A program made the translations under genes and the position numbers. Of a DNA stretch of 64,000 bases, positions 51,533-63,699 are shown piece after piece (position 1 is the stretch's first letter; each line of letters begins with the position of its first letter). The notes below the pieces were generated by a model. The model made no database searches and was not told the DNA's origin. It worked only from the letters and a program-made list of their open reading frames with translations. Source of the stretch: Tetrahymena thermophila SB210 (lineage: Eukaryota > Ciliophora > Oligohymenophorea > Hymenostomatida > Tetrahymenidae); assembly GCF_000189635.1 (NCBI RefSeq), contig NW_002476202.1, forward strand, positions 248,001 through 312,000. The letters are read 5' to 3'.

Positions 51533-52589
51533 TTAATTTATTAAATATATTATTTATGTTTAAAAAATTTAAAGATTTATTAATTTTCAATTCAAATTGA
51601 GAAAATTTACAAAATTGAATTTTACATATTATTATATTATTGAAATAGTTAAAATTTAAATTTCATGTAAAATTTTTGAATAAATTTACAAATTGCTTTA
51701 AATTTTAAAGGTAATTTTTTTCTCAAAGATAATTTTAAATGAAAATTTTGCTTAATAAATATCTAAAAAACTAAAAAAAATATAATTATTAATTTAAAGC
51801 TAATTGATAAGATAATAGTGATTCTGTAAATAAATTATTATATAAAAAAAATTTAAAAATTTTAAAATATAAAATCTGCTCTGTTCAATATACATTAAAA
51901 AAAACATCTTAAATTTTAGATTAATTTTAGTTTATATTTAGATTTTTTATAATTTTAACAAAAAATAATACAGATGATGTTTATAAATTTCAATTTTTTT
52001 TTATTTCTATTATAAAAATATTAAGAGAAAAAAAGAAAAAAATTAAATATTTTATAAAAATACAAATTAAAAAAGTATATATTTGTATTAAATTTAATCA
52101 TAAAAGGTTTATAAAAACTATGACATATAAATTTCATAAAATTTTATCTTTAAAAATGTTAGAAAATTTAACTTTTTTTATTTAAAACTTTTATTTATTT
52201 CTGACAAAAAGCTTTTAGAATAAATTTAGAATTTTACTTTTATCTAGAAATAATAAAAGAAGATTGAAAAGAAATAATATGATAATACAAATTTAAAAAA
52301 GTCTATTTTGTGAATTTTATATTTAAAAGATTTAAATTTTATTATTAAAATCGTTTAAAAAGATACTAAGTTAACATTTTTAATAGCAAATAAGATTTTT
52401 GTATTATAAAACTATTTATTTATTTTTCTTGTACCTAAAAATTATGATCAAATAAATAAATTTATTTTTTTTTAAATGTGTTTTTTAATTATATTTATAG
52501 ACTATTTCTAATTTCAAAATCTTATTTGTGTATTGATAAATTATTCTTTAATAAAAATAGTAAATAAGTTAGTTAAGCGATAATTGTAA
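51533..52589. other. Intergenic
   Basis: About 1 kb of very AT-rich DNA without an identifiable feature. Confidence 0.5.
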
Positions 52590-53459
52590 ATGTAAAGCAG
52601 TACCCCTTTTTTACTTTCTGAATAAGAGACTCAATAGTTTTTAAATCTTCTTTAATTAGAAAAATTGAAAGAAGGTGAGTGTAAGTTAAAGTATTTGGAA
52701 GCATTGGTATAAAAAACTTAAGAAGTTATTCCATTTTAGAATCTATTTTTACTTCAACATAAATTTGAATAAAGAAATTAGCTGAGCTTCTAGGAAATAA
52801 AGAAATTAGTCTTAACTGGTACAGGTGGATATTGTTTAGTTATAAGTCCTGTATTTTGTGGCTTATTACAAAGTTTAGGATATTAAGCTTCCTTAATTTG
52901 TGGCTCATGTAGAGGAATTCCTAAAAACCACGCTGCAATATTAGTAAATAATTTGTTAGAAAATGAAGACAAATACTTAGTCGAAGTTTCAATTGGGTTC
53001 AAAAATAAACCTTTAAAAATTGATTTTGATAAGAAAAGCGAATTATATAATTACTCTTTTGGATAATTTTATTTTGAGTGGTAAAATGATTAGAAACAAA
53101 TTTTAAATAGAATAGATGAAAAAAATTAATTTTTTTGTTAATATTCACTTAACATCACATTCAAAGATTATGAGGATTTATTGTTTAATGAAGGGAACGT
53201 TTATACAGATGTAAATAAATCTCCTTTTCACAAATTTTTAAGGATAATAAGATTTCCATCTTCTGGTGCAGTTTGTATAAGAGATAATTAGCTATTAATA
53301 GAAAATCTTTCCACAAATAAACTAGAAATTAAAGACACAATAAATAGTATAGATCAATTTAATAGGCATATTTAAGAATTATTTCCTTAAATAGATAAAT
53401 AAATGTCTACTTTAGCTTACAAAAATTTTTAGCTATCATAAAATTTAGTTTAAAATTGA
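52590..53459 (+). CDS. Arylamine N-acetyltransferase-like protein
   Basis: A single-exon 289-aa protein of NAT length. The N-terminus has the family's LEAL...IPFQNLFLLQ pattern. The nucleophile motif reads TGTGGYCLVISPVFCGLLQ with Cys82, against the usual RGGYC; His114 lies in NHAAILV, and the acidic member of the triad would be Glu132 in YLVEVSIGF, where most NATs have Asp. The C-terminal half keeps SPFHKFLRIIRFPSSGA, matching the NAT barrel. NATs move acetyl or other acyl groups from CoA to arylamines or hydrazines. The changed Arg and Asp suggest a divergent substrate or acyl-donor preference, or reduced activity. The start is the only ATG in frame ahead of the conserved N-terminus. Confidence 0.82.
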
Positions 53460-54429
53460 ATATATGATACATAAATTATTTATTTATAATAAAGATATTC
53501 ATAATTTAAACGAATAAAATAATTTTTAAATTTAATACAAACGTTTTATTTAAATACTATTTAAGTATTTCATTCATTTATTTTTACTTCATATTTTTAT
53601 CACTTAAAATATTTTGTAAATAAACAAACTAGAATCAATGTTTAAAATATTATTTTAATTATTGAAGCATATAAAATTATAAATTAAATTTTAAAATTAT
53701 TTTAGATTATCTTCTTTATTTAAACATAAACACTCAGTTAAATTTTAAAAAAAATCAATCCTATTTTATTAAATTGGAATTTTAAACAACTAATCAAGTA
53801 TTTGGTAATCATTAATAGTTTTTAAAGCTATTATAATTACATAAATAAAATTATAAAACAAAATTATTTTAAAAAAATATATTTTTAAAAATTTTATTTA
53901 AACCTTAAATAAGTAAATTTATTTAGATCATTTAGCATATGAGATTAATTAATTAATTTTTATCCAAATATTTTTTATTCTATAAAATAAGTAAGCATTT
54001 TTCATTTTATAATATTTTATCGTTTTTATATTATAATATTTCTTGATAAATTAATCAAATTCTTTATTTCATATAATATTAAATTAATCTTGTTTTAAAA
54101 AATCATTTTATTATTTAATTAATAATTCATTTTTTGATAAAAAATTTGTATTAGATATGCAAAAAAGTTAATTAAAATATATATATATTTCCAATATGAG
54201 TATAACTGCTTAAGAAATAAAGGCAAATTTAAGATATTTCATACTTTTAATTAATTAATATTAGTATTTCAAAAAAGAAAGAAAAAAATTTTGAAATTTG
54301 AAAATATTTAATTATTTTTAAAACAAGGAAACAAACAAACAAAAATTTATAATTAATTTTTCAATATTTAAATAATTAAAAAATAAATACCTAAATAAGA
54401 AAAATAAAGAAATAAATGAGGTGATTAGC
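53460..54429. other. Intergenic
   Basis: Very AT-rich, no gene recognised. Many AT-only blocks with short A/T runs. Confidence 0.5.
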
Positions 54430-54621
54430 ATGTATGGAGACATAGTAGTACCTTTTCAAAAAAATGTGCTCCAAAATAAATTTTCATCTCAGGAACCTAT
54501 ACCCGAAGTTTTTTAAGTAAAGAAAAAGTACTGCTCATGTAGACATGCAATGCTAAAAAATCACTTAGAAGAATCAAAAAGTTAAGACAAGTAAAGATTT
54601 TTTTTTTAAAAAACACGCTGA
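54430..54621 (+). CDS. Short ORF or first exon, 63 aa, unknown
   Basis: Open from ATG to TGA with less biased composition than its surroundings (MYGDIVVPFQKNV..., KKKYCSCRHAMLKNHLEE). The CSCRH word could bind a metal but matches no family I know. A donor-like GTAAAG follows the sequence for SQD near 54590, so it may be exon 1 of a spliced gene, but I find no convincing next exon. Low confidence. Confidence 0.35.
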
Positions 54622-54719
54622 GATTATATTTAAAAACATTTTTTTTTATGGGACTAAATCATTTTCAAAAATACTTCAAAAAAATTATAAAATTGTTAAG
54701 CATTTTAAATAAACTAACT

Positions 54720-54803
54720 CATACTTTCAAAAAAACTTATTGACACTTATTAAAAATAACCAATACACATACTTTCAAAAAAACTAATTGACACTTATTA
54801 AAA
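54720..54803. repeat. Two-copy direct repeat, 48-bp period
   Basis: A ~35-bp segment starting at 54720 recurs at 54768 with one base change (words TACTTTCAAAAAAAC and TTGACACTTATTAAAA). Short variants of the TACTTCAAAAA word also occur at 54672 and near 54808. It borders the 3' end of the small minus-strand gene. Confidence 0.7.
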
Positions 54804-54810
54804 GACAACT

Positions 54811-55072
54811 TCAAAAATATTTATGTTTGTAAAAACCAATAATCAATCTTATATTAATTGCTAGCTCATTGCTTTAGTGCTTTCTTGGAAATGTTTCTTG
54901 TGTCTAAGTCTTTGTTTACCTGCTTAAGAGCTCTAGCTAATTGGCCTAAAAAAAAAGAAGATCTTCATGATCGATCAAAAAAATCCACTCAATTTACAAA
55001 AGACTGAGATTAGTCTACAACAAATTGCAGCAATAAAATGAATATAATGACTAAGATTAGTCTTACGCGCAT
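54811..55072 (-). CDS. Small secreted-protein candidate, 69 aa
   Basis: Two exons (55072-54998, 54945-54811) joined by a 52-nt GT...AG intron in phase 0, ending at TGA. The first 20 residues (MRVRLILVIIFILLL...) form a strong signal peptide with a likely cut after QSQSF or nearby. The mature part is ~45 residues, basic and without Cys. An alternative frame through exon 2 (GQLARALKQVNKDLDTRNIS...) also ends at a TGA and looks protein-like, so which frame is used is not settled. No family recognised. Confidence 0.4.
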
Positions 55073-56402
55073 CTATAAATATTTAACCAAATAATCAAAC
55101 AAATAGCTCAACTAAACGAAATAAAAAATGCTATGATTAGAAATTCAAACAAAAGTAAAATAAGATACTTAAAATAATAGATTAAACTAATATATGATAA
55201 AAGATAAATGATTAAGTTCTCTTCAAATAGATAATTATGCTTTGCTACGGTAAATTTGTAAAACCCCCTCTGCTGCTTTAAAAGTTTTAATTTTAGAAAT
55301 AGACGTGAGAAGAATTCACGAGTGTAGTATGGAACTACTTCATGAAAAGAAATTTAAACAAGTTTTTTAATCCCGTCAGCTGCGATAAACTAGCTCGAAT
55401 CCTCAAATTTTTAAATACACACTTTCAATTCATGAAAAAAAACCTACTACACTTTGAAAAAGTTAATCCTTTTCTGCTCGAAACTAAGATGCTTTAACTT
55501 AAATTTTTACTTAAAATACTATATTAATCATATTTTTTAAATTTCATTTTTAACTACAATTTTTTCAGCATATCTAAGAGAAAAAGATTCATTCAAATAA
55601 AAAAAAGCTTAAAAATAAAAAAGAAAATCAATAAAAAATAAATTAAGAAAGAAAGAAATAAAACAAATATAAAATAAAAATTATTAATAAATTATTAAAA
55701 TAAGAAAAACATTAAAAAAAATTAAAAAATAAGAAAAAAATTGAATAAAAATAAATAAATTAAAATAAAATAAAACAAAAAGAAAAAGAAAAAAATTAAT
55801 TAATGAAATAAGAAAAAGAAAAAAATAAGAAATAAAGAAATAAAGAATGAAAGAAAGGAAAAATAAAATAAATAAATTAAATAAACAAAAAATTAAAATA
55901 AAAAAATTAAATTTAATTTTATTTAAGCTAGATGAATGCTACATTTTATACAAATTTCTTTATGAAGCTTTAGATTCTAAGAAGCAAGAAATTTATAATA
56001 TTTTTAGTTTTTGATTTACATTGGATATAAAATATTTAAATTGTTTACTGATGTAGCTTAATTATCTATGAAAATCCAAAAGAAGGACTGCATGTATACA
56101 ATTATAAACTTTCTTTTTATTTAATAAATAATTAATTTTTTTAAAAAAATAAATGAGAATATCAATACAAAATTAAGTACATATTTTATGAAAATTAATT
56201 AATTTTAATTATTAATAAAAATTCTTTTGTTCAAATTAATTTTTTTTAATGTGTTTTTTTGTTTGTTTTGCTACTATTTAAAACACTTTAAGAAAATTTA
56301 ATGTAAATAAATCTAGAAATAAAAAAATTATTAAGGAATAGTTAATAAAATAGAAATAGAATACTTAATAAAAATCACATAAAATTTAAAGCTTTAATTA
56401 AA
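55073..56402. other. Intergenic; less AT-rich patch then A-rich low complexity
   Basis: 55220-55480 has clearly more G and C than other spacers and several short inverted pairs (CGTGA...TCACG near 55304, GTAGT...ACTAC near 55325), but no long frame with a start. 55600-55920 is almost pure A with scattered G and T (AAAT, GAAA words), low complexity. Between 55920 and 56402 nothing is recognised. Confidence 0.5.
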
Positions 56403-58824
56403 TCATATCTTCCAGCGCTATTTAGTTACAATTTATTCAGGCTCTTCTATTACTTGAATAGGTATATCCTCTCCTTCTTTTTATGCAGAGAATTCAATTT
56501 CTTCTACATAAATACCTTTTCCTTCTTCATCCTTCCATAAACCTTCGTAAATTCTTGTTTCTTTTACTTTGTCTTTATTTTAATCTTTGTCTTAGAATAT
56601 ACTTGATTTTTATGAACCCTTATACTCTCCTAGTTCTTAGTCTCTATCTTCGAATATTGGTAATATTAGAGTTCCTTTCCCATATATTTTATCTTTTAGA
56701 AAATTTCCTTTAAACTTTGCTAAAGATTTTTACCAATAAAAAGTTCCTTTTCCATGGTTTTTTCCTCTATGCCACTCACCAAAATAAATATCTCCCTCTT
56801 AATAAAACCTAACTCCTAATCCTTTAATTTCTCCATAACTAAATTCACCATAATGCTTAACGCCAGTAGGCCAGTAATAAATACCTAAAATTTGTATAAA
56901 TTAATTAATTATTTTTTTTGATTTACAATCTATCATAAATTAATTAACCTATTCCATGATACTTCCCGTTTAAAAATTCTCCTTCATAAATTTCTCCATT
57001 TGCCCACCAAAAAATCCCCCATCCATGAGGAACCCCTTACAATTTTTCACCTTAATATCTATGACCGTTTGGTAAATAATCAACTGTATAATCTCTTTCG
57101 ATATTTTTAAGATTTTCATTGACTTTTGAATCTATTTCATCTTAATATTCTTATGGTAATGTTTCATATATTTTTTTTTCTCTAAGCAAATCGTCATTGT
57201 CTTCTTCCTCTTCTTCATTCCTAACTGAGTCTTTTAATTTTATGACTGCCTTAGCAACTCTTCCGAATGTTTAAAAATTCTTGGTATCTCCTTAAATTGA
57301 CTTAAAAATTAAAAATCTTAAGATTTCAATTAAACAAACTAAAACCATTTTTTTCAAGATTAAATTCTGAAATAATTCGATTATTTACTGAATTAGATTG
57401 TTGTCTACTTAAACTACTTTTGACATATATTTGTGTCCCTTGTCTACTCCTTTAGCTTCTATTAGTAACCGGAGTTTTATCTGAACTTTGATGAGTTTAA
57501 AGAACATTATTTTTACCAATAACTGTGCTTGTGTTTAAAATATCTTGCTAAGAATCTTGTGATTCTACATTAGAAGGTGCTTTAATGTTTATTTTAATTG
57601 CTGGTAACTAAATATTTTAAGAGCTCTAAGGCTGTAGTTAAAAGAATGTAGATTTTTTATTTCCATCTTCCCTCTTAAATTTTTCTTCATGAGATTAGGG
57701 GTGCAAACCATTTTAATTCGCATGAATAGTTGTAGCAGCATTGCTATCTTCTTCACTTTCACTTTAAAAGCTATGTTGCTATTTTTAAGAATAAAATTTA
57801 ATAAATTAAAACAAACGGCAAATTATTTAAATACTAGTTTAATATAAGGGTTATTAATTTCCTTTTCCATTTCATGTAATTCCTAAGATTGGAGAAGCTC
57901 TATAATGTCATTAGCAGTAGGCCTAAGTTATGCATCTAAATTGAGCATCTTCTTTACAACCGCTGTTAAATGATAACCATAAAGCATAGAAAAATTCTAT
58001 AAAGCATTTTAAATCACATCTTCATTCATTTAAAACTTTCCATATGCATTATATAAGTCATCACTGAAAGTACCTAGTTCTAACATTATCATACCAAATG
58101 TATAAATTTCTCCCTTAATGCTGTTATTAAAAATATATTTCTTTATTAAAAATTGTTTATTCTCTTAAAATTATCTTTACGGATTATTTTATTATTTCTC
58201 ATATGCTGCTCTAAAATTTTTGCTAAGGTGATATTCGGGTGAGTGGTAATATTTTTCAGTAGCCTTCCTATTTTTGATTTTAGGAGGCATCAATTTATAT
58301 TAGCCTTATTCATTTTTAAATATTTTAGATGATCTCAAATCTCCATGAACTATCTGCTTTGTATGAAAGTGATTCAATGCAATAGCAACAGATTCAAATA
58401 TTTTTCTAAGTGTAGATTTTTTAAGTTGCTTATTCCTCTTTTTTAAATGCTATATTTCTGTTTCCACTGAACTTTCGCAATATTCAAATATTAAAAAGTA
58501 TCTGCAATAAGGATCTCCAAGCGATTCTTCTACAAATACCCTTGAATAAAACTTCATTTGCAAGATTTCCTTTTAATTTATCTCGAATAAACTCTCACAG
58601 TAATTTTCATATTTATCTATTGTATCTACTCCTCTCAAATCCATCTCAATGTAATCAAACATTTTATTTGTGCTCTTCTATTGAATTTGACGAGCTCTTT
58701 CAAGACCTTTCAATCCAGAAAGATGGACGAATTCAAATTCTTCAATAAACTAATTATACTCAATAATATGCTTCTTTTTCTTCTTTTTATCTAGTTTATC
58801 AGTTTCATCAATTTTATCCATCAT
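56403..58824 (-). CDS. Degenerate protein kinase fused to C-terminal MORN repeats
   Basis: A ~728-aa protein from five exons; introns at about 58121-58180, 57779-57834, 57291-57345 and 56885-56949. Residues ~50-340 keep a kinase-like fold: FEYCESSVE hinge, LNHFHTKQIVHGDLRSSKIF as catalytic loop, YYHSPEYHL in place of APE, then IYTFGMIMLELG. The loop is HGD instead of HRD, the usual Asn is Lys, no DFG is visible and no clear VAIK lysine, so catalysis is doubtful. After a Ser/Gln-rich linker come about five MORN repeats (GVPHGWGIFWWANGEIYEGE, YFGEWHRGKNHGKGTFYW). MORN proteins bind membrane lipids or build cortical structures in ciliates. A pseudokinase scaffold at the cortex is inferred. Confidence 0.82.
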
Positions 58825-59661
58825 TATTATTGTTCACTTTACTAATTGAAACTTAAAAAAACTATTAAATGCTATATATAATTCTTAAATTAACTAATTA
58901 TGCAGTATATGTATGTAGAGTTTAATAATCATTATTTTATTAAATTTTAATGTTCAGTCAAATATTTGTTGTTTCATACTTTAATAAATCTTACTAGCCT
59001 TAATTTATAAAAAATATCAAATCACTTTTAAATTAAATTAAATCTAAAATTTAAATGTTTTATAAAAAACTTTAATAATATTTCAATAACAATCATTTCT
59101 TAAAATAATTTCTTAATTATTAATAAAATATTAATGATTCCCTAACAAAATGTATTACTTAAATTACATGTTTAAAAATAAAAAATATTAATTTGATTCA
59201 ATTAAAGCTGATCTAATAAAGAAAAAACTATTCGTTAACTAAAATTAAAAACATAATATTTATTTAATAAAGTAATTTTTTTGAGTTTCTCGTATGAATA
59301 ATTAATAATTCAAATTCATATTAATAATTTATAATTCATTTTATATAAATAATTAATATTTCAATTTATGAAATTTTTAAAAAGAGCTAAATAATTTAAT
59401 CAAAACAAAAAATATTTTTAAAAATTAAATAAAAATTAAATTTTGATAATCAAGTTGTGTGAAAATTAAAAACAAATATCTTAAATAAAATATCCAAATT
59501 GAAAATTTTGTTTTATTTAAATTTAGCTAGCTAAATGATGCAATTTTTGAAAATATTTAATTAGAAACAAAGTTTATTATTTAAAATAAATTGATATATA
59601 AAGTAGCATGTTATTTATTTATTAGATTTAAAAATAATAAGAATTTAAATTTTAACTTTAA
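58825..59661. other. Intergenic between two minus-strand genes
   Basis: AT-rich; no gene recognised. Should contain the 3' side of the kinase-MORN promoter region and the end of the UBX gene. Confidence 0.5.
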
Positions 59662-61713
59662 TCAGAGCTCTTTAACTATAATAATTTCCTAAACAGAGTC
59701 TGGAAATACTTCATTTATAGATTTATTAATATGTTCTAAAAGAGATAAAGCGGGGAATGTTTAAACTAAGTCAAATTTTCTTTCTTCACTTTCAAATTCT
59801 AGATCATCTTTACAATCAATGAAGTCGAAAAGATACTTTTTAGTTAAAATATTTAGTTAATATTCTCAAATTTTTATATATATTTTTTATTACTTAAATT
59901 TTTTAGTTTTTAAGGAATCTTCTCATCACACGACTTCCATCAGGAATTCTGAAGGCAATAGTGAAGGCATCAGGATGAGATTTAGCAGGTTCTTCAGGTA
60001 AATTGGCTCTCTTTATTTCTATTTATTACTTTCTTTCTTCTTCAGCTTATTTCTTTCTCTGCTCTTCTGCCTTTTTCCTCTATTCCTCTTCTTACTTTTG
60101 TCTGAGTTATAATTCAGCTTGTCTTTCTGCTTCTTTGAAAGCCTCTTCTTATGCTTATCTTAGCCTTTTTTTATTAAAACAAAAAATTTCATTTTCTTTT
60201 CCCTTTAAATAATTTAATTAATCTTAAATAAAATTCAAAAATCTACATTCTATCCTCTTCAATTTAAGCTCTCTAGGCTGCTAATTAGTCTGGTGTTAAT
60301 TGTGGTGGAGGAGGTGGAATGCCAAATATGTGCTCATTAATGAAGTTTTCTCTTTGTTGTCTTCTTTATTCTTAACGATTTTTCAAAGCATTTTTTACTT
60401 TGTCATCCTCACTCAAAAGCATATAGAAATTTTGTTTTGCAGTCTTAATTTATTCTAAATAATAATCGGTACTACTATTTTCTGTTGTTATAACCTGATA
60501 AAAATTTATTATATAAAATCTAATTTTAGTAATAATCTAAATGATTTTTTACAATTAAATTTAATAGCTCTGTTTTATCAAACAAAGTTTTCTTAAAGCA
60601 TGCAAAGCAAGGGTAGCTTGAAGACTAAACATATTATAAAAGTGACTTAGCTTGATCAGATCTCCCATTTAATCCCAAAATATGAAAGCTTTTATTCTTT
60701 TATCAAAATTAATATGTTTAAAACCCACATTAATTCTATTAAATTTATCAATTAAAAATTTATTTTATTTTATTTTACCACGTATGTTTTTATTTATTAG
60801 TTTGACAAAATTTATTTTATCAATTATGAGCTTGCATTGTTTCCTTCAATATGGAAATACACAAGTAAAGGAAGCTAAGATTCATCTGCCTTTTACATAT
60901 TCTATTTAACATAATTAGAAAATTTATCACAAAATATATCATATCATTATTATTTTGTTACTTCCTCAAATGTCCCATTTTAGAAGTTGTATGTTTCTAA
61001 ATCTGGAAATTATTTTCTAAGGCTTAATCTAAATTCTTCACCGCCTGGAGTTTCACCTCTAATCATGATTGGCACTAATTAAATTTACAAAATGCTTTTT
61101 TATTTTTTGAATCTTTTATAATTTAAATTTTACTAACACTATTCCATATATTTCTAGCACCATTCATTGTTGCTCTGAATGTTTTTTTTAACATACCAGT
61201 TATGCCACTATCTTCCTACTAACCTTTGCGATCAAGGTGCCTTTTATATTCCTTAACAATCTATTCTAAAGGATCTTGAATCTAGTTATTTGCGTTGTTA
61301 TTGTTACTTCTAGCTTTATATATTTAATAGAATTCATTTAAAACAAGTGCAAAATGATAAATACTATCCTTCGATTTTATTAAAATCTAAAAATTTAATG
61401 ACAAATTTACGCAATTAATTTCCAATTGGGCCTTATCTGGTTGAAGAACCAAAGTTGAAATCACCACCTCTTTCTTGATTTTGGAAATACAAATTAACAG
61501 CGTTCTTTTTGTTAAAAAGAAATAATTATTATTGAGTCACTACAATCACTATTTTTGTTTAAATTAAGAAAGAAAAATTCTTACACCAACATCATAATTG
61601 CTCATTTCCATGTAATGAATAGCATTATTAATGTCTTCTGTTCCTGTAATTTATAAGAAGTTCATGACTTCATTTTTTTAATTTTCGTTTAAAGTATCGA
61701 ATCTGTCTTCCAT
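59662..61713 (-). CDS. UBA-UAS-UBX protein, FAF2/UBXN7-like p97 adaptor
   Basis: A multi-exon gene with at least seven introns. Exon 1 (61713-61585) and the next exon give an N-terminal UBA-like domain (FLQITGTEDINNAIHYMEMS...VGNAVNLYFQ). The middle holds a thioredoxin-like UAS domain (ESQLPLLVYFHIEG, LQYVQSSSYPCFACFK) and a Pro run (GIPPPPPQLT). A long Glu/Lys/Gln helix follows (EEAFKEAERQAELQLRQKQE), then the UBX domain (DAFTIAFRIPDGSRVMRRFL...FDLVQTFPALSLLEH...IIIVKEL). The order and charged helix match FAF2/UBXD8. These proteins bring ubiquitinated clients to p97/Cdc48, for instance in ERAD. I see no hydrophobic hairpin like that anchoring FAF2, so membrane attachment is doubtful. One junction near 61370-61403 is uncertain because the intron would be unusually short. 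Confidence 0.85.
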
Positions 61714-63462
61714 TTATTAAATTTCTCTAAAATTGCTACTAACTAACTAAGTTTTATATTATTTATTTGCTTTTTCCTTGTGTGCCAAAAATTTAAATGT
61801 AATTTTTAGTTAACATTCTTTTATTATCAAATTTAGCGAACATTAAATTCTAATTTATAGTTTAATTTAAAATAGAAAAAATCAGAATTTGTATTGTATG
61901 ATTTTCTTTCTGCTCTTGCTATTTCTTTACATAAAACCAGTACCAATAATATTTTTATTCTATGTAAAAAATATAAAAAATAAAGTTAAAATTAATTATT
62001 AACAAATATTTTTTAAATCAAAAATAAAAACATTTTGTAACTAGCTTTGTTAATTAATATTTTTACAATTTTTTTAAAAAGTTTTATAATTGATATCTCA
62101 TTTTAATATACAAAAAATTTTCATTTACTGTTAAATATCAACTAGAAACCACTTCTTAAATTGGTTTGAAATGTGCTTCGTTATATTCTTTTCAAAGAAA
62201 ATAGTTTTAGAGTGACTACTAAAATAAAGATTTCTAAAGTTTAAAATAAAATAACACTCTTTATTTACATTTTAAATCATCAATTAATTTTTTTATAAGA
62301 TAATATTTTTTTAGTTTATTTTAATACTTATTTTTTTAGCTAATTAATATATTTGTTAGACTTAATTCTATTTTTCATACAATTTTTAATAAATAGCATT
62401 TTAACAAATTAGAATATTAGAATAGTATTTTTAATATTCTTAATTTAGATTATTTATACAAAAAATTGTTAAAATGTAATAAAAAAAAATATTTAGAAAA
62501 TGCTTATAAATTGTTTACTTTCAATCCTCATTAATTAAGGTATACCTCATACCAGATTTTATGTTTGGTATAGGGTCTTAAAAATAAACTTTTTTAAGCT
62601 ATTTTTAAATATTTGGTAAAGTTAGTATGATAGCAGCTTTTAGTTTATATAAAACTTGTTAATTTAGAAATAACTTAATTAATTGATCTTATCCATAGAC
62701 CTTAAAGTAAAATAACATAAGATACACAATTTATTTTAATAAAGGTAACAATCAGTTTTCTCTAAAAATAAATAAACAAAAATGACTATATTTAATCACA
62801 TTTTATATGATAATTAAAGTATTTTAATTTAAATTTTATTGATTTAAGTGTTATTTTGTATAATATATTATTAAAATACTGTAAAATAAAACAGGGCTCC
62901 CTTATAAATTGAGAATTCATTAAAAATAGAAAAAAGATTGTTTTTATATAAAACATAATTTTTCATTCATAATAAAATCTATCAACTTGACACCTGTGTA
63001 TTTTAGGTAAAATTTTTGATTTCAAAGCAGGTGTTTAGACAATTTTCAATGTATCTATAATCTGCAATCAATTTAATATAAAAATTAAAATAATTAGGAG
63101 ATAAATAAATTAATAGTTTATCTATTTATAATATGATGAATAGTCAAATAAGATTAAATAAATTAATTGTATTATGTATTTAAATTAAGAAAATATATTT
63201 AATATTAATTGATATTTCAGCCAAATTAGTGAATAATACAAATTTTGTTTAAAAAAATGATTAATAGCAATATAAAAAACAGAAATCTAATAAATTAATA
63301 CTAAAAAATAATCAATAATTAAATTCTCTAACTTATTTAATCAAAATTTAATAATAGAATATATTATTAAGTTTAGATAAAAAGAATTATCAAATTAATA
63401 GTTAATTTATTTATCTACTTATTACTTATCTTACTTAGCCAGCCAATGATTTTCGATTTCTG
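61714..63462. other. Long intergenic stretch
   Basis: About 1.75 kb without a convincing gene. 62540-62580 carries an inverted pair (ATACCA...TGGTAT), and 62985-63031 carries ACACCTG...CAGGTGT around a ~28-nt loop. Both could fold, but neither matches an RNA family I know. The rest is plain AT-rich DNA. Confidence 0.5.
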
Positions 63463-63699
63463 TCATTAACTTTTTGAGGGGATTTGATGTTTTTCATATT
63501 TATAAATTTTTTTTTCTTTTTCATTATCTTGTGGTAGTACATTCCATTCTTATTCTTGATGCTGGTTTTACTCAGAAGCAACTAAATTTATAGGTTCATG
63601 GAATCTTTAATAATTGTCTATATCATTACCAGAGTCTAAGATTAGTATTGATTTAGTCTTCAAGTTACCAGATGTGCCGTCACTGCCTTGTTGCTCCAT
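63463..63699 (-). CDS. Small Gln/Glu-rich ORF, 78 aa
   Basis: Open from ATG 63699 (MEQQGSDGTSGNLK...) to TGA 63463, hydrophilic, no domain or signal peptide. An in-frame TGA lies directly before the ATG. Codon and base composition at its 5' end are less AT-rich than the surroundings. It may be a real short protein or the last exon of a gene whose start lies upstream in the GC-rich island or beyond the right edge. Confidence 0.35.

Noticed and set aside
55600-55920. Stop-poor A-rich stretch as a Lys/Asn/Gln-rich coding region
   Set aside because: Nearly pure A with simple words; no start, domain or codon pattern, so low complexity is the simpler reading.
60003-60909. Ser/Leu-rich plus-strand frames
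   Set aside because: Antisense of the Glu/Lys/Gln-rich helix and UAS exons of the UBX gene.
62540-62580. tRNA-like inverted pair
   Set aside because: No cloverleaf, no T-loop motif and no anticodon stem can be drawn.
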